Source: Rhexocercosporidium sp. MPI-PUGE-AT-0058
Taxonomy: Eukaryota > Ascomycota > Leotiomycetes > Helotiales
NCBI GenBank assembly: GCA_020746875.1
Contig: JAGTJL010000017.1
Location: forward strand, 1,364,001 to 1,428,000
Direction of reading: 5' to 3'
DNA length: 64,000 bases
The notes under the pieces are model-generated. The model had not been told where the DNA came from, searched no databases, and saw nothing but the letters and a program-made list of their open reading frames with translations. Positions 24,478 to 39,596 of this stretch are shown piece by piece (positions within the stretch are counted from its first letter, which is position 1; each line of letters opens with the position of its first letter). The position numbers and the translations under genes are program-made.

Positions 24478-26811
24478 TTATATCGCTGCAGGCCACTTAT
24501 CCAATACAGCAGCCTTACCAGTAAGCGTCAGAGTAGTAACCGTCTGCGTCGGCTCATCCAGCAGCAATTTATACTCGCCAGGATATAACACCGTATTACC
24601 GTGCTCATCATGCCTAGCCAAGCTCCCCAGCGTCCACTTCAAGTCGATAGTAGCTGCCTTCCCCGGAGCCACATCTCGCACACGCCCATATGCAGCAAGT
24701 GTTTTGATGGGATAAGGCTTTGGACCAGCTTCGGAAGCGACGAACACGAGGGCAACGAAATCGGATGTGCGGTTGCCCTTGTTGGCGACGCTGATAGGGA
24801 GAGGTGATAAAGCGCATGTGTCTGGATTTTGGATGTTCTTGTGCTTGCATTCGTCGAGAAGGCCTTGGATGGACAAGGTCGTCTTCTTCTCTGGGAACTT
24901 AGCCTCGAATTTGGTGTAGTGTAATCCAAAACCGAAAGCCTGGACGGGGTGGGGGAACCATCGGTATGTGCGTCCTGGGCTGGAAGTGCTGGGTCGCAGA
25001 TTCATGTCGGTCATGGGGAGAGCGGTGTAATTCATAGGGTACTGGGTCACTGGAAGACGACCAGCGGGGCTCTTCATACCGCTGAGGATTTGCATCACTG
25101 CTGTTCCTCCGTCTTGACCTGGCCAACTGGCCCAGAGAATGGAGGAGACGCCTTTGTTAGAGAGCAGAGGCGTGTTGTCTACTTGGTCGCCCATTTGCAC
25201 AACTACCAATGGCTTGCCGAGCGCGGCAAGTTTGGCGATTAAGGCTAGTTGAGCACCGGGCCATGCAAGTGAGGTCCTGTCTACTCCCTCAGCTGCTGCA
25301 GATGTATCGATGCCTCCGAAGTAGAGAATGTAGTCGGCTTTTGAGGCTGCTGCTATTGCGGCCGTGGTCCAGTTGTCAGGTGCAGAAGCTCCTTGTAGAA
25401 TAGGGCCAGAAGCGACGAGGGGCGTGAGTCCCATCGTCTGAGCAGCAGCGACAGGGGTTCGAAGATAGGGAGCTGGACCGCTGTATCCACCTCGAAGTTT
25501 GTTTGTTGCGTTGGCCCAAAAGCCTATCATAGCCACAGAAGGTGCTTTTTTGAGATCAAGAGGAAGAGTGCCGTCATTCTTGAGCAAGACTATTCCATCG
25601 ACTGTGGATTTGAGAGCAAGTTCCTGCGCGTGTGGCGTGTTGACATCTTTCCAGCCAAGAGAAGCGTATTGAGCATCGGCTCCATCGAAGTACCCGGCTC
25701 CAATGAGCCCTTCATACAATCGCTGTAATGCCCTGTCGACAGTATCTTCTTCCAGTTGCCCGCTCTTCCATGCCCCTGGGATATCGGACGATGAATCGTA
25801 CTCACAACTACTGTCCATCCCCGCATTGAATGTCAGAGCAGTGCCTTCAGCGTTCGTGGCGGCATAATGGTGGTTCTGCGAGACATCTAGTACGGCCTCG
25901 CAGTCGCTGGTGATGTACTGGCCCCCGCTCGACCATTTCCAATGATCTCTGAGAATCGTTTGGAGGAGATACTTGTTTGCACAAGCTGGGACACCATTGA
26001 CGCTGTTATAAGAGCACATGAAAGATCCAACCTTCGAGTCTCTAGCGCATTGCTGGAAAGGCTGAAGATAGTATTCAGCGAGATCCTGGGGCGTGATCTT
26101 GGCATCGAAATCATGTCGAGTAACATTGCCCCATGATTCAAGATCATTAGCTGCGTAATGCTTGCAGGTCGCAATGATACGTTTCTGGGTCTTGTTTCCC
26201 TCGAGACCTCGGATTAGAGCAGCTACATAGCCTTTTAGACGTAAGGTGTCTTCGCCAGGCGTCTCGGAGCCGCGACCCCAGCGTGGATCCTTGAAGGGAT
26301 TGATGTTGGGAGTCCAGAAGTCGACACCAGAATGGTTGGTGTTACCAAAGGCTCTTGCTTCGGTACCGATTACTATCCCAACTTGCTCAATCAGGTCGTC
26401 GTCAAATGCCGCCGACATGAGAATTGGCATTGGGAAGGAGGTGGCATAGTTGAAGGGTGATGTGCTTTCGAATTTCACACCTGGAGCTCCAGCAACACCG
26501 TGGAGGGCCTCGCTCCACCAGTTGTAAGCTGGTAGTCCAACTCGAGGAACACCTGGTGATTTGCTTGTAAGGTGTTAGTTTTCTCCTGGTGAATATTGCT
26601 AAGTTATCACATACCTGACGATGTTCAGCAACTTTTCACTAGGCTTTAAGATCTCAATGAGAGCAGCAGCCCTATCCCTAGGAGAGGCCTTCTGGTCACA
26701 AACTTTGTTTGATTTGAGAAGTCCATTGACACAATCAGGCAGGACGCCAGCAAATGCATGCGGAGTCAAAAACGCCAATGCGGCGATATTGGTAGCTAAT
26801 GATAGCTTCAT
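24478..26811 (-). CDS. xlnD: Secreted GH3 beta-xylosidase (exo-1,4-beta-xylosidase)
   Basis: Releases xylose from the non-reducing ends of xylo-oligosaccharides and completes extracellular xylan breakdown. Exons: 26811-26615 and 26563-24478, intron 51 nt (GTATGT...CTAAC...AG), 760 residues, close to the usual 760-800. Residues 1-21 form a signal peptide (ending HAFA). The GH3 N-terminal barrel carries YNWWSEALHG near residue 80, DPRWGRGSETPGED near 160, KHYAAND, and the nucleophile motif YITSDCEAV with Asp at about residue 286. The GH3 C-terminal domain contains ASWPGQDGGTAVMQILSG and AGRLPVTQYP. A fibronectin-III-like domain closes the protein. The tryptophan-rich substrate pocket and overall order match fungal XlnD/BxlA rather than GH3 beta-glucosidases. 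The symbol is by homology of type, not proven orthology. Confidence 0.93.
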
Positions 26812-26940
26812 GTTGACTCTGTTGCGGCAACTTTGGAGTTGCGAGCGTTGAGGTCAGTGGCAGTGAAACAAATGCTTCTGGGACGAATGTTTGCCGCTTT
26901 TTGTTCTGACTTTGTTTTGGGAAGGATGAATTGTTAAAAG

Positions 26941-26949
26941 TTTTATATA
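26941..26949 (-). promoter_or_regulatory. TATA box of the beta-xylosidase gene
   Basis: The minus strand reads TATATAAAA about 130 bp upstream of the start codon at 26811, a usual distance when a short 5' leader is present. I saw no obvious XlnR (GGCTAA) site close by. Confidence 0.55.
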
Positions 26950-30778
<3,829 letters not shown>

Positions 30779-31414
30779 ATTTTTTGACGGATGGTTGCAT
30801 TTGAACAGATTGTACTCTCCTCCTGGTTTTGACAGTTAACGAAGTTTTCTTCTTCTTTTGCCTGACTACCCTCCTAAGTTGCTGACTGTCGTATTTGTGA
30901 CTTCCTCCTGGATACTTCTTACTCAGCATGTAAAGTCAGAATTTCTCTCCATCCCGGGCCAAACTACTGATATCGTATCTTAAAACCGATTCAATTCCCA
31001 TGCATCTCAATCATTGTCGTGCTCATCCTGTTTCCTTTTTCTTATAAAGCAATATGAAGACCTCGTCCAAGCACAATTACGTTTCGTATTCGCTTTTCAC
31101 ACCTTATTTAAAGAATAATAAGGCGGGTCAGGAAAGCGGACAGGTTGACTGAAGTACTATTGACTTTCTCGCTTAGATCATCTCTTTCCCCTGAGATGAG
31201 GCAATGAGATCTGAACTGCCTTCCCGAAAGCACTTACCCTTTACATTGTGGACGAAAAGAAGGATAGCGCTTACCTCACACCGCTTACATCCTCTTGTGG
31301 AACATGTTATAGGTTGTCTTTAGGTATGTATACATTAAATTCATTCATTAACACATATATTCATGAATCCTGCTCCCCTTCCCCTTCCCCTTCCTCTCCC
31401 CTCTACCCATAAGT
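30779..31414. other. Convergent 3' intergenic region
   Basis: 636 bp between the 3' ends of the catalase-peroxidase (plus) and rhamnogalacturonate lyase (minus) genes. It holds a CCCCTT-repeat pyrimidine tract at about 31,374-31,405. No gene seen. Confidence 0.6.
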
Positions 31415-33639
31415 CTATACAACCTCTAATCTCAGCGCATCATACTGAACATACACACTCCTCGGCAGAACCGCACTCTCGTAATCCGTCGCATTCGCCG
31501 GCAGACTGAGCACGATCTCGTTCTTGCCCTCGACAAAGAACTTCGGGTCGAAGATGAACTTGTTGGCGATGTTGTAGCAGCTAACTGCTGATCGGACGGC
31601 GCAGGACGAGGAGTGGTAATACCTAAACGAGCGTCAATAAATTCCTCCTTTTCAATATACGAAATCTTCAAACAGGCAAACGGGGTCAACTTACGGAATA
31701 ACCCAAGGTTCCAAATCCCTCCCGTTAACACTAACCGTGTACGGCAGATTCGCAAACGGCTCACTCGCATTAAACACATCCGTATTCCCTGCTGCGGTCT
31801 TCGCGCCCGCAAGCTGCACCGTAAAAGTAGCACTCCTCTTCTTCTCGAAATCCCCCTTCTCCATATCCCACAGAATCGTCCAATTATTCACACCCTCCCA
31901 GACCTGCTCCTTCCTCACCGCGTTCCCATACCCCCCAAACACGCTCCAATGCACGTAGTTGAAATCCTTTCCTGCGTCGCTCTCGCCAATAGTATACGTC
32001 AGCCCTCCTGGGAACTCATTCGGGAAATCGTAAACCGCCCAGTAGATCCTATATTGCTCCGGCGTAAGAGGCGTGCTATACGGCGCATACCCATGCTTGA
32101 ACTCCCCTGCCGACAGATCCGGCGTGCCAATCCTCCAGAGTTCCTTACCCGCCGTCTCCTCCCTCCATCTCGCATGCGTGTTATGTACCTCCCCTGCAAT
32201 AACCTTCACATCATCCTTAACATACTGCCCGAAGATCCCCTCCGCATAAAGAGTCATACGGTACGTACCCGCTTTCACGGCGGGGATCTCGACATTCCCT
32301 GTTGCGGGGTCGATATCTGCCCAGTATTGGTAGGCTTTCGTGTCGAAGACGTTGTCTTGGAAGTAGACGCCGTTTTGAGAGAGGATCGCTATGGGCCTCA
32401 CCGCGTTCGCGGGCAGGTCGACGTGCGCTTTCCAGGTTGTGCGCTGCGATGAGGGGGCGTAGTTTGGGACGTATTTGGCGATGGAGTCGTAGAAGGCGGT
32501 GTTCCAGGTGGGGGAGTAAAATTTTAGAGCTTCTTGGCGGAGAGCCTCCATGCTGGTTCCGGGGGCGCCTTTGTTGAAGTGGTAGTATTGCTAGGGTTTT
32601 GAGTTAACGATTGGACTTGGAATTGAAATTTGGGTGGTATGTAAGGAGAGAGACTTACAGGTCCGAACGTACGGTCGAATCCATCTGTGATATTGGGTGT
32701 TCCTTCTCCATGATGGTTGGATACTGAACCACATGTTAGTCTTCCCATCTCGAAACGAGAAAAAGACGATTCTGAACGCTCACCAAGATAGTTATACACA
32801 ATCCCATCAACTGTAAGATCCGAATGTATTGGGCCCCCAAAATATGTATCCTTCGTATTCATAACCAGCCACGAACCAAACGTGCTCCCATCCTTGCTCG
32901 TACTCCCATCCGAATACATCCCATGGACATCATGATCCCTCCACGCATCCTGGAACGTGTACTTGGTGAAATAATCCGCCATCTGCTGGACGTATGGATC
33001 ATTGGGCGTATTCCCCAAATACCACGTTGCGTCTTGCACGACGACTTGCTTGCTAATTGCGTTCTTTGATGGGAGAGGAGCATGTGTGTTCTCGTTGGTT
33101 AGGAGATGTGTCCAAAGTGGTGTGTTTGGTCTGAAGAGAACGCGCATTTCTTGGAGATTGCGTAAGAAGGGCGTCGTTTTGTTGTAGTACGCTAACCGAC
33201 TGAATGTATGTAATCCCGTCTCCCCCTCTCTCAAAAACCAGTACTGTTCCATCATCTGTCCAGTTGGAGGATAAACCTCACTCATCACAACTCCTCCATA
33301 AGCGGTATTCGTCGAGTCGACACCTTTGAGAAGCTTGTACTTCGGAGCGATGTTCCCGGGCGTGTAGAAACCAGAGGGGATACAATAGCAGTCTAGATAC
33401 GGTCCAATACCTGTGCTTCCAGACTTTGGACCGAGGAGATCTTGCCCGTCGAGTGTGAGGATGGAGATGAAACCGCCGGCTTTGTTAACTGTTGCCGTGA
33501 GACGGTCGTTGGCGAGTCTGAGTTGAGTGGCGCTTTCCGTCGCGTTAAGGATCGCTGAAGCTCCAGAGAAGAGGAGTGAGGCAACGGGAAGCAAAGTGCT
33601 GACTTTGAGTCCGCTCAGGGATGGGTAGGAGGGGAACAT
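31415..33639 (-). CDS. Secreted rhamnogalacturonate lyase, polysaccharide lyase family 4
   Basis: Cleaves the rhamnogalacturonan-I backbone of pectin by beta-elimination. Exons: 33639-32784, 32723-32659, 32590-31695, 31622-31415; introns 60, 68 and 72 nt; 674 residues. The 60-nt intron keeps frame, but splicing it out gives VYNYLVSNHHGEGTPN, the conserved PL4 block, so it is a real intron. The start at 33639 is chosen because the preceding in-frame stretch is not protein-like and MFPSYPSLSG begins a signal peptide (about residues 1-29). Other marks are MSEVYPPTGQMMEQYWFLR, HDVHGMYSDGST and GFDRTFGP, then a fibronectin-III-like domain (PAVKAGTYRMTLYAEG) and a C-terminal carbohydrate-binding-like beta-sandwich (NYVHWSVFGG, ending YVQYDALRLEV). 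Short exon 2 (65 nt) is easily missed by gene finders. Confidence 0.93.
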
Positions 33640-35478
33640 GACGTGAGCTTCCACTGGACCATGAACTGCCTTGACGACAAACAGAGAACGGCACAGTGAG
33701 AGTAAAGAATCGGAAGAGAAGGAAAAAATAGAGCAGCAGATCCGGATGTCTTTTAACAATTCCTGTCCTTCATCTCATCCCCATCCACCGAGGCACTAAA
33801 CCCAGGATAGAGTTTCCCCGGACAAGGACTGTACAGTTCAATACATTGGCACGCATACGTACCTGGTTCCTGATCCTCTTTTACCTTTCGAGTTCTCTTC
33901 GGATGAAAACAGTTCCCACATGGCTCTCAGGGGTAGCAGGATGATCTCGCTGCTGCAATCAATCTCCGGGCTTCACTCTACCGATATTGCGGGGGCTCCG
34001 CTTTACCCCGCGCTGGACGTCTCTCGGTACCCATTCTCACGAAGTTGTGGAATCTGACATCTGGCTAGGGGTGTTTGGCAGAGTGGAGACCTTGCTTTGG
34101 ATATCTGGAGTGGAGGGGAGGTTGGGGGGTTTGGAAGAGGCCGGAAGGAGGCTCGGCGGCCTGGGGCAATGAGGCCGCGAGAAGGAGATAATTTGTCCGG
34201 CTTGGCGTTTGCTGCCCTCTTTCTTGATAGAAGCGACTCAGTACTGACATCAACACATAGAAAACTAGAGATCACTAGAGTAAGTATACTAAAATTCGAG
34301 ACAGAGATAAAGAATTGGTTGGCGGCATTGACTTTTCTGCACTGATGAGGTGTTGAATTGAACCGATGCGCCAAGTATCTGGCGTAAAGTCGACCCTGCC
34401 TGGATTGAAAGTCTATTGAGATTAACAGGCATTGGTTCAGAACCCCAGGAGGATGCCAATTTGCCAAGAAGATAGAAGTCAGGATCAATCGCATGGGTGA
34501 AAGCATAGTTCCGAGTTTATGGTTCAAAGTTATCAACCCAGACCGCCGGGTCTTCGAGAGTTCGGAGTTTCCTCTTGAAGGTGAGGTTAGGCAAATGAAA
34601 AGAATTCAGATACGAAAGTCAGCTTGTGAGTGGACATGATATTGAAAATGAGGAACCAATGGAGTAGTTTCCTTTAGCAGTCAACTTGTGACGTCAAACT
34701 TGACCATCTGAGGCTTGAGATGCGAAAATGTTGTTAGGCAGCTGGTCGTGGATTTGCAAGCAATATGAGGTTCAGAAAAATTTAGAACAGTCCGATGGGC
34801 TATCTGCAGTAAATTTACTTGTAGGTAGTTCATCCGACCTACGCAAGATCTGTGCGAATATGTGTCTCTCTACTTCAGTGAAGCTTTTTCTCGGTCCTTC
34901 AAATGCTCCTCTTCGAATAATTTTGGAAGAAAATTTCTTCAGGAGTGACAACGGATCGTCGCGTGCGTGCGAAAAATTTGAAACTTGAAGCTCTCGCGAC
35001 GAAATAAATGTCTCTGCAAATAAGAAACCGCGGGTTCATTCGATGTAGAGAATAGAGTGTCATACATAACCCCGCTACGACGGGAGACACAGAACCCGAG
35101 TCATACGGAGATCTCGAACTAAGAGCTGCTATCTACCTCTACAACTAAACCCGCAATCAAAAGAATCAAAAGAGAAGAAGAAAGCTTACAAGAAAACAGA
35201 AACCAAAATCCTCAAAACGAAATTTTGTTTCCAGCACCACGTGACAGCACAGACATGTCTCAGGGGTTCGATCAACTGTTTCAAGTTTCGCTTCGCGGCA
35301 CTCCACTGAGCTTGATCGCCAAGGAGGTGTTTCAAACCAGAGCACTCTTCATAAGAATGCAACGTTATCCTCTTCCCTCCCAACCTCGGGATGAACGCTC
35401 TTCATATCAATTCCCAACCCCACAAACAATACTTTCGGCTGATATTGTCATCTCCATAAATTCCAAATTCCAAGCAAT
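33640..35478. other. Intergenic, divergent promoters
   Basis: 1.8 kb between the rhamnogalacturonate lyase (minus) and calmodulin-like (plus) genes. Short frames on both strands overlap each other without signatures. At about 35,071-35,155 a minus-strand segment loosely resembles a tRNA but fails as one (see rejected items). Confidence 0.55.
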
Positions 35479-36218
35479 ATGGTAAGCGATCCTCTGTTTC
35501 CTTGCTTCGCTTGGACCCGGAAGCTGACAGGGCGTAGTCGGGAAGATACCTCTCGGAAGAGGAAATTGCGATTCTGAAGCATGAGTTCGATCAATACGTG
35601 AGTCCATCTCATCATCAACGATCGCGAAATTAGTGGCTGATGTTACCAAGGATGCGGACCAAGGAGGGAACATCACAGTGGAAGAATTCGGTCGCGTGAT
35701 GAAAGCTTCCGGCCAGAACCCAAGCGCAGAAGAACTCGCTCAGATCATCAAAGAAGTCGATTTAGACGGTGACGGAACGATCAATTTCGACGGTATGTAC
35801 GCCTCTTCCCCTCTGATATTTCTTCAGATTCACAGCTGACCTAGCAGAATTCATCGCGATGATGACCGGCCGCTCAAGAGCTCCACCCATCGAAGTCTCA
35901 GCCCCTGAAAAGGAAGCGAGTACCGAGAAAGACGGTGACAGTGAAGCGGACCTCAAAGCTGCCTGGGCGCCATTCGATCCTTCCTTCAAGAGCTCGATCA
36001 CGGCTGCGCAGTTTCGTCAGTTGATGGCGGGGTTGGGTGAGAATGTGACGGACGCCGAGGTGGATGAGCTTATGAACTCGGTCGATGGTGATGATAAGAT
36101 TAGCTGTAAGTACTGAAGTGCCATGGAGATGAAATGTTGTTGCTAATCGACGGTAGATCGAGAGTTTGTTGAGTTCGCGAAGAGGAGGCAGGTTGATGAT
36201 ATCGTAGATGGGTACTGA
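35479..36218 (+). CDS. Calmodulin-like EF-hand protein with degenerate C-terminal lobe
   Basis: Ca2+-binding regulatory protein of the calmodulin superfamily. Exons: 35479-35481 (the ATG alone), 35538-35597, 35651-35792, 35848-36105, 36157-36218; introns 56, 53, 55 and 51 nt; 174 residues against 149 for calmodulin. The second intron is placed at GTGAGT...ACCAAG because this alone restores EF-hand 1 (DADQGGNITVEEF). EF-hand 2 (DLDGDGTINFDEF) is canonical. A 35-residue acidic linker follows (about 96-130). EF-hand 3 (FDPSFKSSITAAQF) has lost the Ca2+ ligands. EF-hand 4 (SVDGDDKISYREF) has Ser at position 1 and Asp at the position 6 glycine. It is thus probably a divergent calmodulin-like protein with Ca2+ binding in the N-lobe only. 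True calmodulin should be elsewhere in the genome. Confidence 0.85.
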
Positions 36219-36428
36219 GATGTAGATAATGAAGGCTTGCGAGGTTTCAATCGTACAGCGATCGACATTGACTTCATGAAAATCATCGAGATCTTGGTGG
36301 ACAAATGGAAGTTATCGTACCAAGGATGTGGCGTAGCCATCTTGTGATATCTCACTTTCTTCTCCCAACTTTCTTCCTCTTAATCGTCGTCATCATCTTC
36401 GCCACTCGTGTAGCGGTACTCGATGTCT

Positions 36429-39057
36429 TCAGCTCTCTGGAATACACCCGCCTAGTTCTTCTTCCCAAATGTCTCGTATACACTTCCAGTTTTTCACAGG
36501 CTCATACCCCCGCCCCCAGTTATAAAAGGGGAGTCTGAAGTCCTGTCCAGGTATTAACCTGACGCCCTGCTCATCTGACCAACTTCCAGGTGTCTGAAGC
36601 ATTTTGAAAACATCCGTAACATCGCGGATCATATCGAATATATCAACCCAGTAGAGACCAAGTTCATAATCCCACCGTCTTGAAATTGTATAAAGTGCAT
36701 CTCCATCTAGATCCACGAATTCTCCCTGCCGTAATTTATCGAAAAAGTGTCTTCGTTGGTAATCCCGAGTTTGATACTCTATCTCACCATTCATCAGGCT
36801 AGCAGTTGCCAGCAGCAGATCCTCTCCAAACAGCTTATCAATGTTCTCGTGACTCCAGCCAGCGCCTTCCAATGCTTCTTGCCACAGCTCTTTCAAACCA
36901 AGCTTTAGGGCATATTCTGTGCACGAGAGAGGTCTCTCCATGCTAGCCTTTGAACGACCCAATTCTACCCAATTGAAGAAGAAGTCAACTCCCCGTGGAT
37001 CCATACCACTTTCTAGCAGTATAACCAAGCGAGACAGAACAGATTTATGCAATCTGTCTTCCATATTTTCCGCTGCGATTGTAAGCAGTAGATGTAAACA
37101 ATCGTGCCCTGTTCCATCGTCATAGACGTTTCCCAGATATGGTTTGTACCTGAACCCTTTTGCTATGGCCGCTTTTAAATGCAATGCCTCTGGATCCTTG
37201 AGCATCTGTAGATCCGTTTCATACCAAATATTTTGAGCTGACGAGTACTCAGTCTGAATTGAATCATCGATCCACCATTTATCCTGTGCAACCATTACTT
37301 GATACAAAGGTGTTTTGGACACAGCAATACTGAAATACCACTGAATGCCTTGACACGGATCATCAGAACTGTGCATGGTTACAAGTCTACATGCCTCTGT
37401 TAATACAGACCAGTTTTTCTGTGCCTTTGTGTCATCGGAGATAATGAAAAACAGATAACTTAATTTATTCGTTCTGCCAATGTCTCCACCAAGACAGGAA
37501 ATCAAGTATTTCAATAAAGCAATTGCAGAAGAAACCTGTTCACCAATCATCCGAGAATATGAGAGCCTCGACAGAACGGTATCGACGAGAGACTCGCTGA
37601 AAGCATAATTGATATCCAAAGGGGAAGCAAGCCCAGCTTCGAACAGCCTCCGAACTTCAGGCAAATTGAATTCCCTGCATGCTTTTATAATCGGAGCATT
37701 CCATGGAACAAGGTTGTATGTTTGAAAAGTCCTACACAGGCTTCCACCATACAGCATACTCGCGTTGCCTGATTGAAAAGTCATGCCACCTCTCCAAAAT
37801 GGAATCTTGACTCGCACGCTATACTTTGTGAAGCGCTGCGAAAGCGTTGGCTTGAATCGAGATAGTTCATGGATAGGGGTTCCGTTCTTGGGTTTTGGAG
37901 TTCGTTGAACTTCTTTTGTCTCTATTTCAATGTCAAAGAAGGGCGTTCGGAATGCTGTTCGAAAAACCGTTTCGTCGCGGCGGATCATGGCGTAGCTTCC
38001 AGAATAGAGCTGCTCGTCGGTGTTCTCGCTTGGCGTATCGTGGAACCCTGGGGCCGTTTCCGGGAGTAGTGAATGTACTATGGAGTGTCCGGCACTTTTC
38101 TTGAGTTCTTCGCTGTGTCGCTTAAGACCGCGCATGACTGCCGACTCCAGCATTGATTCTAGGGCCGACAACTCTGTCGGGGGTGAAGATTGACTTTGCA
38201 AACTTTGCATGGCGGGTATGAGGGTGTTGATGCTGGTGTTGATTTGCTGAACCCCATTCGAGAGGTTAGCGAGTGTCTGATCTGTGGTTCCAGTCCAATT
38301 CTTGATCTGTGTCGTCTGTTTTTCTACTTTATTGAGTGTTGTTGTGTTTTCCTCGGTTGATATTCGCAAGGCTTCGAGTTTTCTATCCGTGGTTCCAGTC
38401 CAATTAGTGATTTGTGTCGTTTGTGTCTCCACTGTGTTAAGTGACGTTGCGTTTCCTTCGGTCGATAGTTGCAAGGTTTCGAGAGTTTGGTTTGTCGTGA
38501 GGAGGGTGTCGCGGTGGCAGTGTTGCAATTGACTAGGAGAATTAGTTACATATTAATTACCTCTCCTATACCTTTGCGAAACCGGTTTGTGCAAGAAGCA
38601 TTTGGACGAAATACACTCACATTGAAATCTTTGTTTCGATACCGATCACTAAAGTCTTCGCTCTTTCCACCCCCACCAAATACCCCTCCACACTCTTCTT
38701 TCTCGCCGCACTTCCCACTCTCTCCCACCAACGCCCCCTGCCCACTCCAAAATTCTTCGCATCTTTCTCGATCTTCTCCTTCAATCTCTCGATCATATCT
38801 GCGTACCTCGTCAACCCCTTCCTCTCCTCTTCGAGGTCGATGTCTAGTCCATCAGCGTTGCATTTCACTAGTAGCCCATCTGTTTTCTTGGCTGCAGAAC
38901 CGAGCAGCTCGATTTCAGCGGCGAGGGAATGAATTTCCTCTGGTGCATTCTTCGTGTCCTCCAGAAATCCCTTTATGAACAGGATGCTCTTGCCAATCTG
39001 GCCCGTGAGAGCGACAAGTCCCGCAACGCTGGCAGCGAGGCCAACGACTTCAGCCAT
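36429..39057 (-). CDS. Fungal STAND N-terminal-domain protein with coiled-coil repeats, no NTPase
   Basis: Exons: 39057-38621 and 38532-36429, intron 88 nt (GTGAGT, CTAAT, TAG), 846 residues. Residues 1-about 140 (MAEVVGLAASVAGLVALTGQ, later EEIHSLAAEIELL) match the fungal N-terminal helical domain often found on STAND/NLR-type proteins and PigL-like proteins. Residues 163-232 are two near-identical 35-residue repeats sharing TTQI(T/K)NWTGTTD, followed by more coiled-coil. No Walker A P-loop or NACHT/NB-ARC motif is seen. After a short linker the C-terminal two thirds (from about 380) contains ankyrin-like helical segments such as FNLPEVRRLFEAGLASPLDI and SRLVILLESGMDP. These architectures are usually linked to non-self recognition in fungi. 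This one may be an adaptor or a derived receptor without the switch domain. The 3' end converges with the calmodulin-like gene. Confidence 0.75.
38274..38483 (-). repeat. Tandem 105-bp repeat (2 copies) inside the STAND-N gene
   Basis: In-frame duplication encoding two 35-residue units (residues 163-197 and 198-232). The second keeps NWTGTTD exactly and most hydrophobic positions of the first. Divergence at many third and some first positions indicates an older duplication. Confidence 0.85.
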
Positions 39058-39596
39058 CGTGCTAGGCAGTTGCTCAAATCCGTCCGATTGCCACCTGAAT
39101 TAGATATTCGCGATACGTTAGAACAGGGCAAGTAGTCCAATCTTGTATTTTGATCGGCATAGAAACTTTTTTCCCCCCAGAAGGTTGATGTTTAAGTGAG
39201 CGGAAGAAGTTGAAGTTTTGAGGGTGCGGGAAAAGTGTGTGGTCGGTCATGAGGCTGCATGAAGGCGCAGCTCGAGGCTGAATCGCAGGCTTCCTGGTCT
39301 CACAGCGTCATCATTGGCTATAGTCCTGCTGATGCTGTGCGACGCACTTCATCAAGCCACTAGGCTATTTACGCCAGTAAGAATGACAGAATCAACAGAG
39401 AAACCCGTGGACGTCTGCAATGCTTCAGGTGTCTGAGGCAAGAGTTGTAGAAGATCTCAGATATATTGGGGAATTGTGAGTTATCTCACGTTTTGTTTTA
39501 GTATCTAACGTCCGGATCTGGAACCATGTAACATGATCAGGTCACTATAAAAACATTGAAGAAGTAATCTTGATCGCTCCTCTAATTGCTACGCCT
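39058..39596. other. Intergenic region between two minus-strand genes
   Basis: 539 bp containing the promoter of the STAND-N protein gene and the 3' flank of the BTB gene. No coding region recognised. Confidence 0.6.

Noticed and set aside
31613..32452. Long plus-strand ORF opposite the rhamnogalacturonate lyase gene
   Set aside because: Antisense shadow; the minus strand has strong PL4 motifs and conserved splice sites.
35071..35155. tRNA-like segment on the minus strand
   Set aside because: An A-box-like word and a CGGGTTC...CCCG stem are present, but the B box is not GGTTCRANYCC, the loop is too long and the acceptor ends do not pair. At best a tRNA relic.
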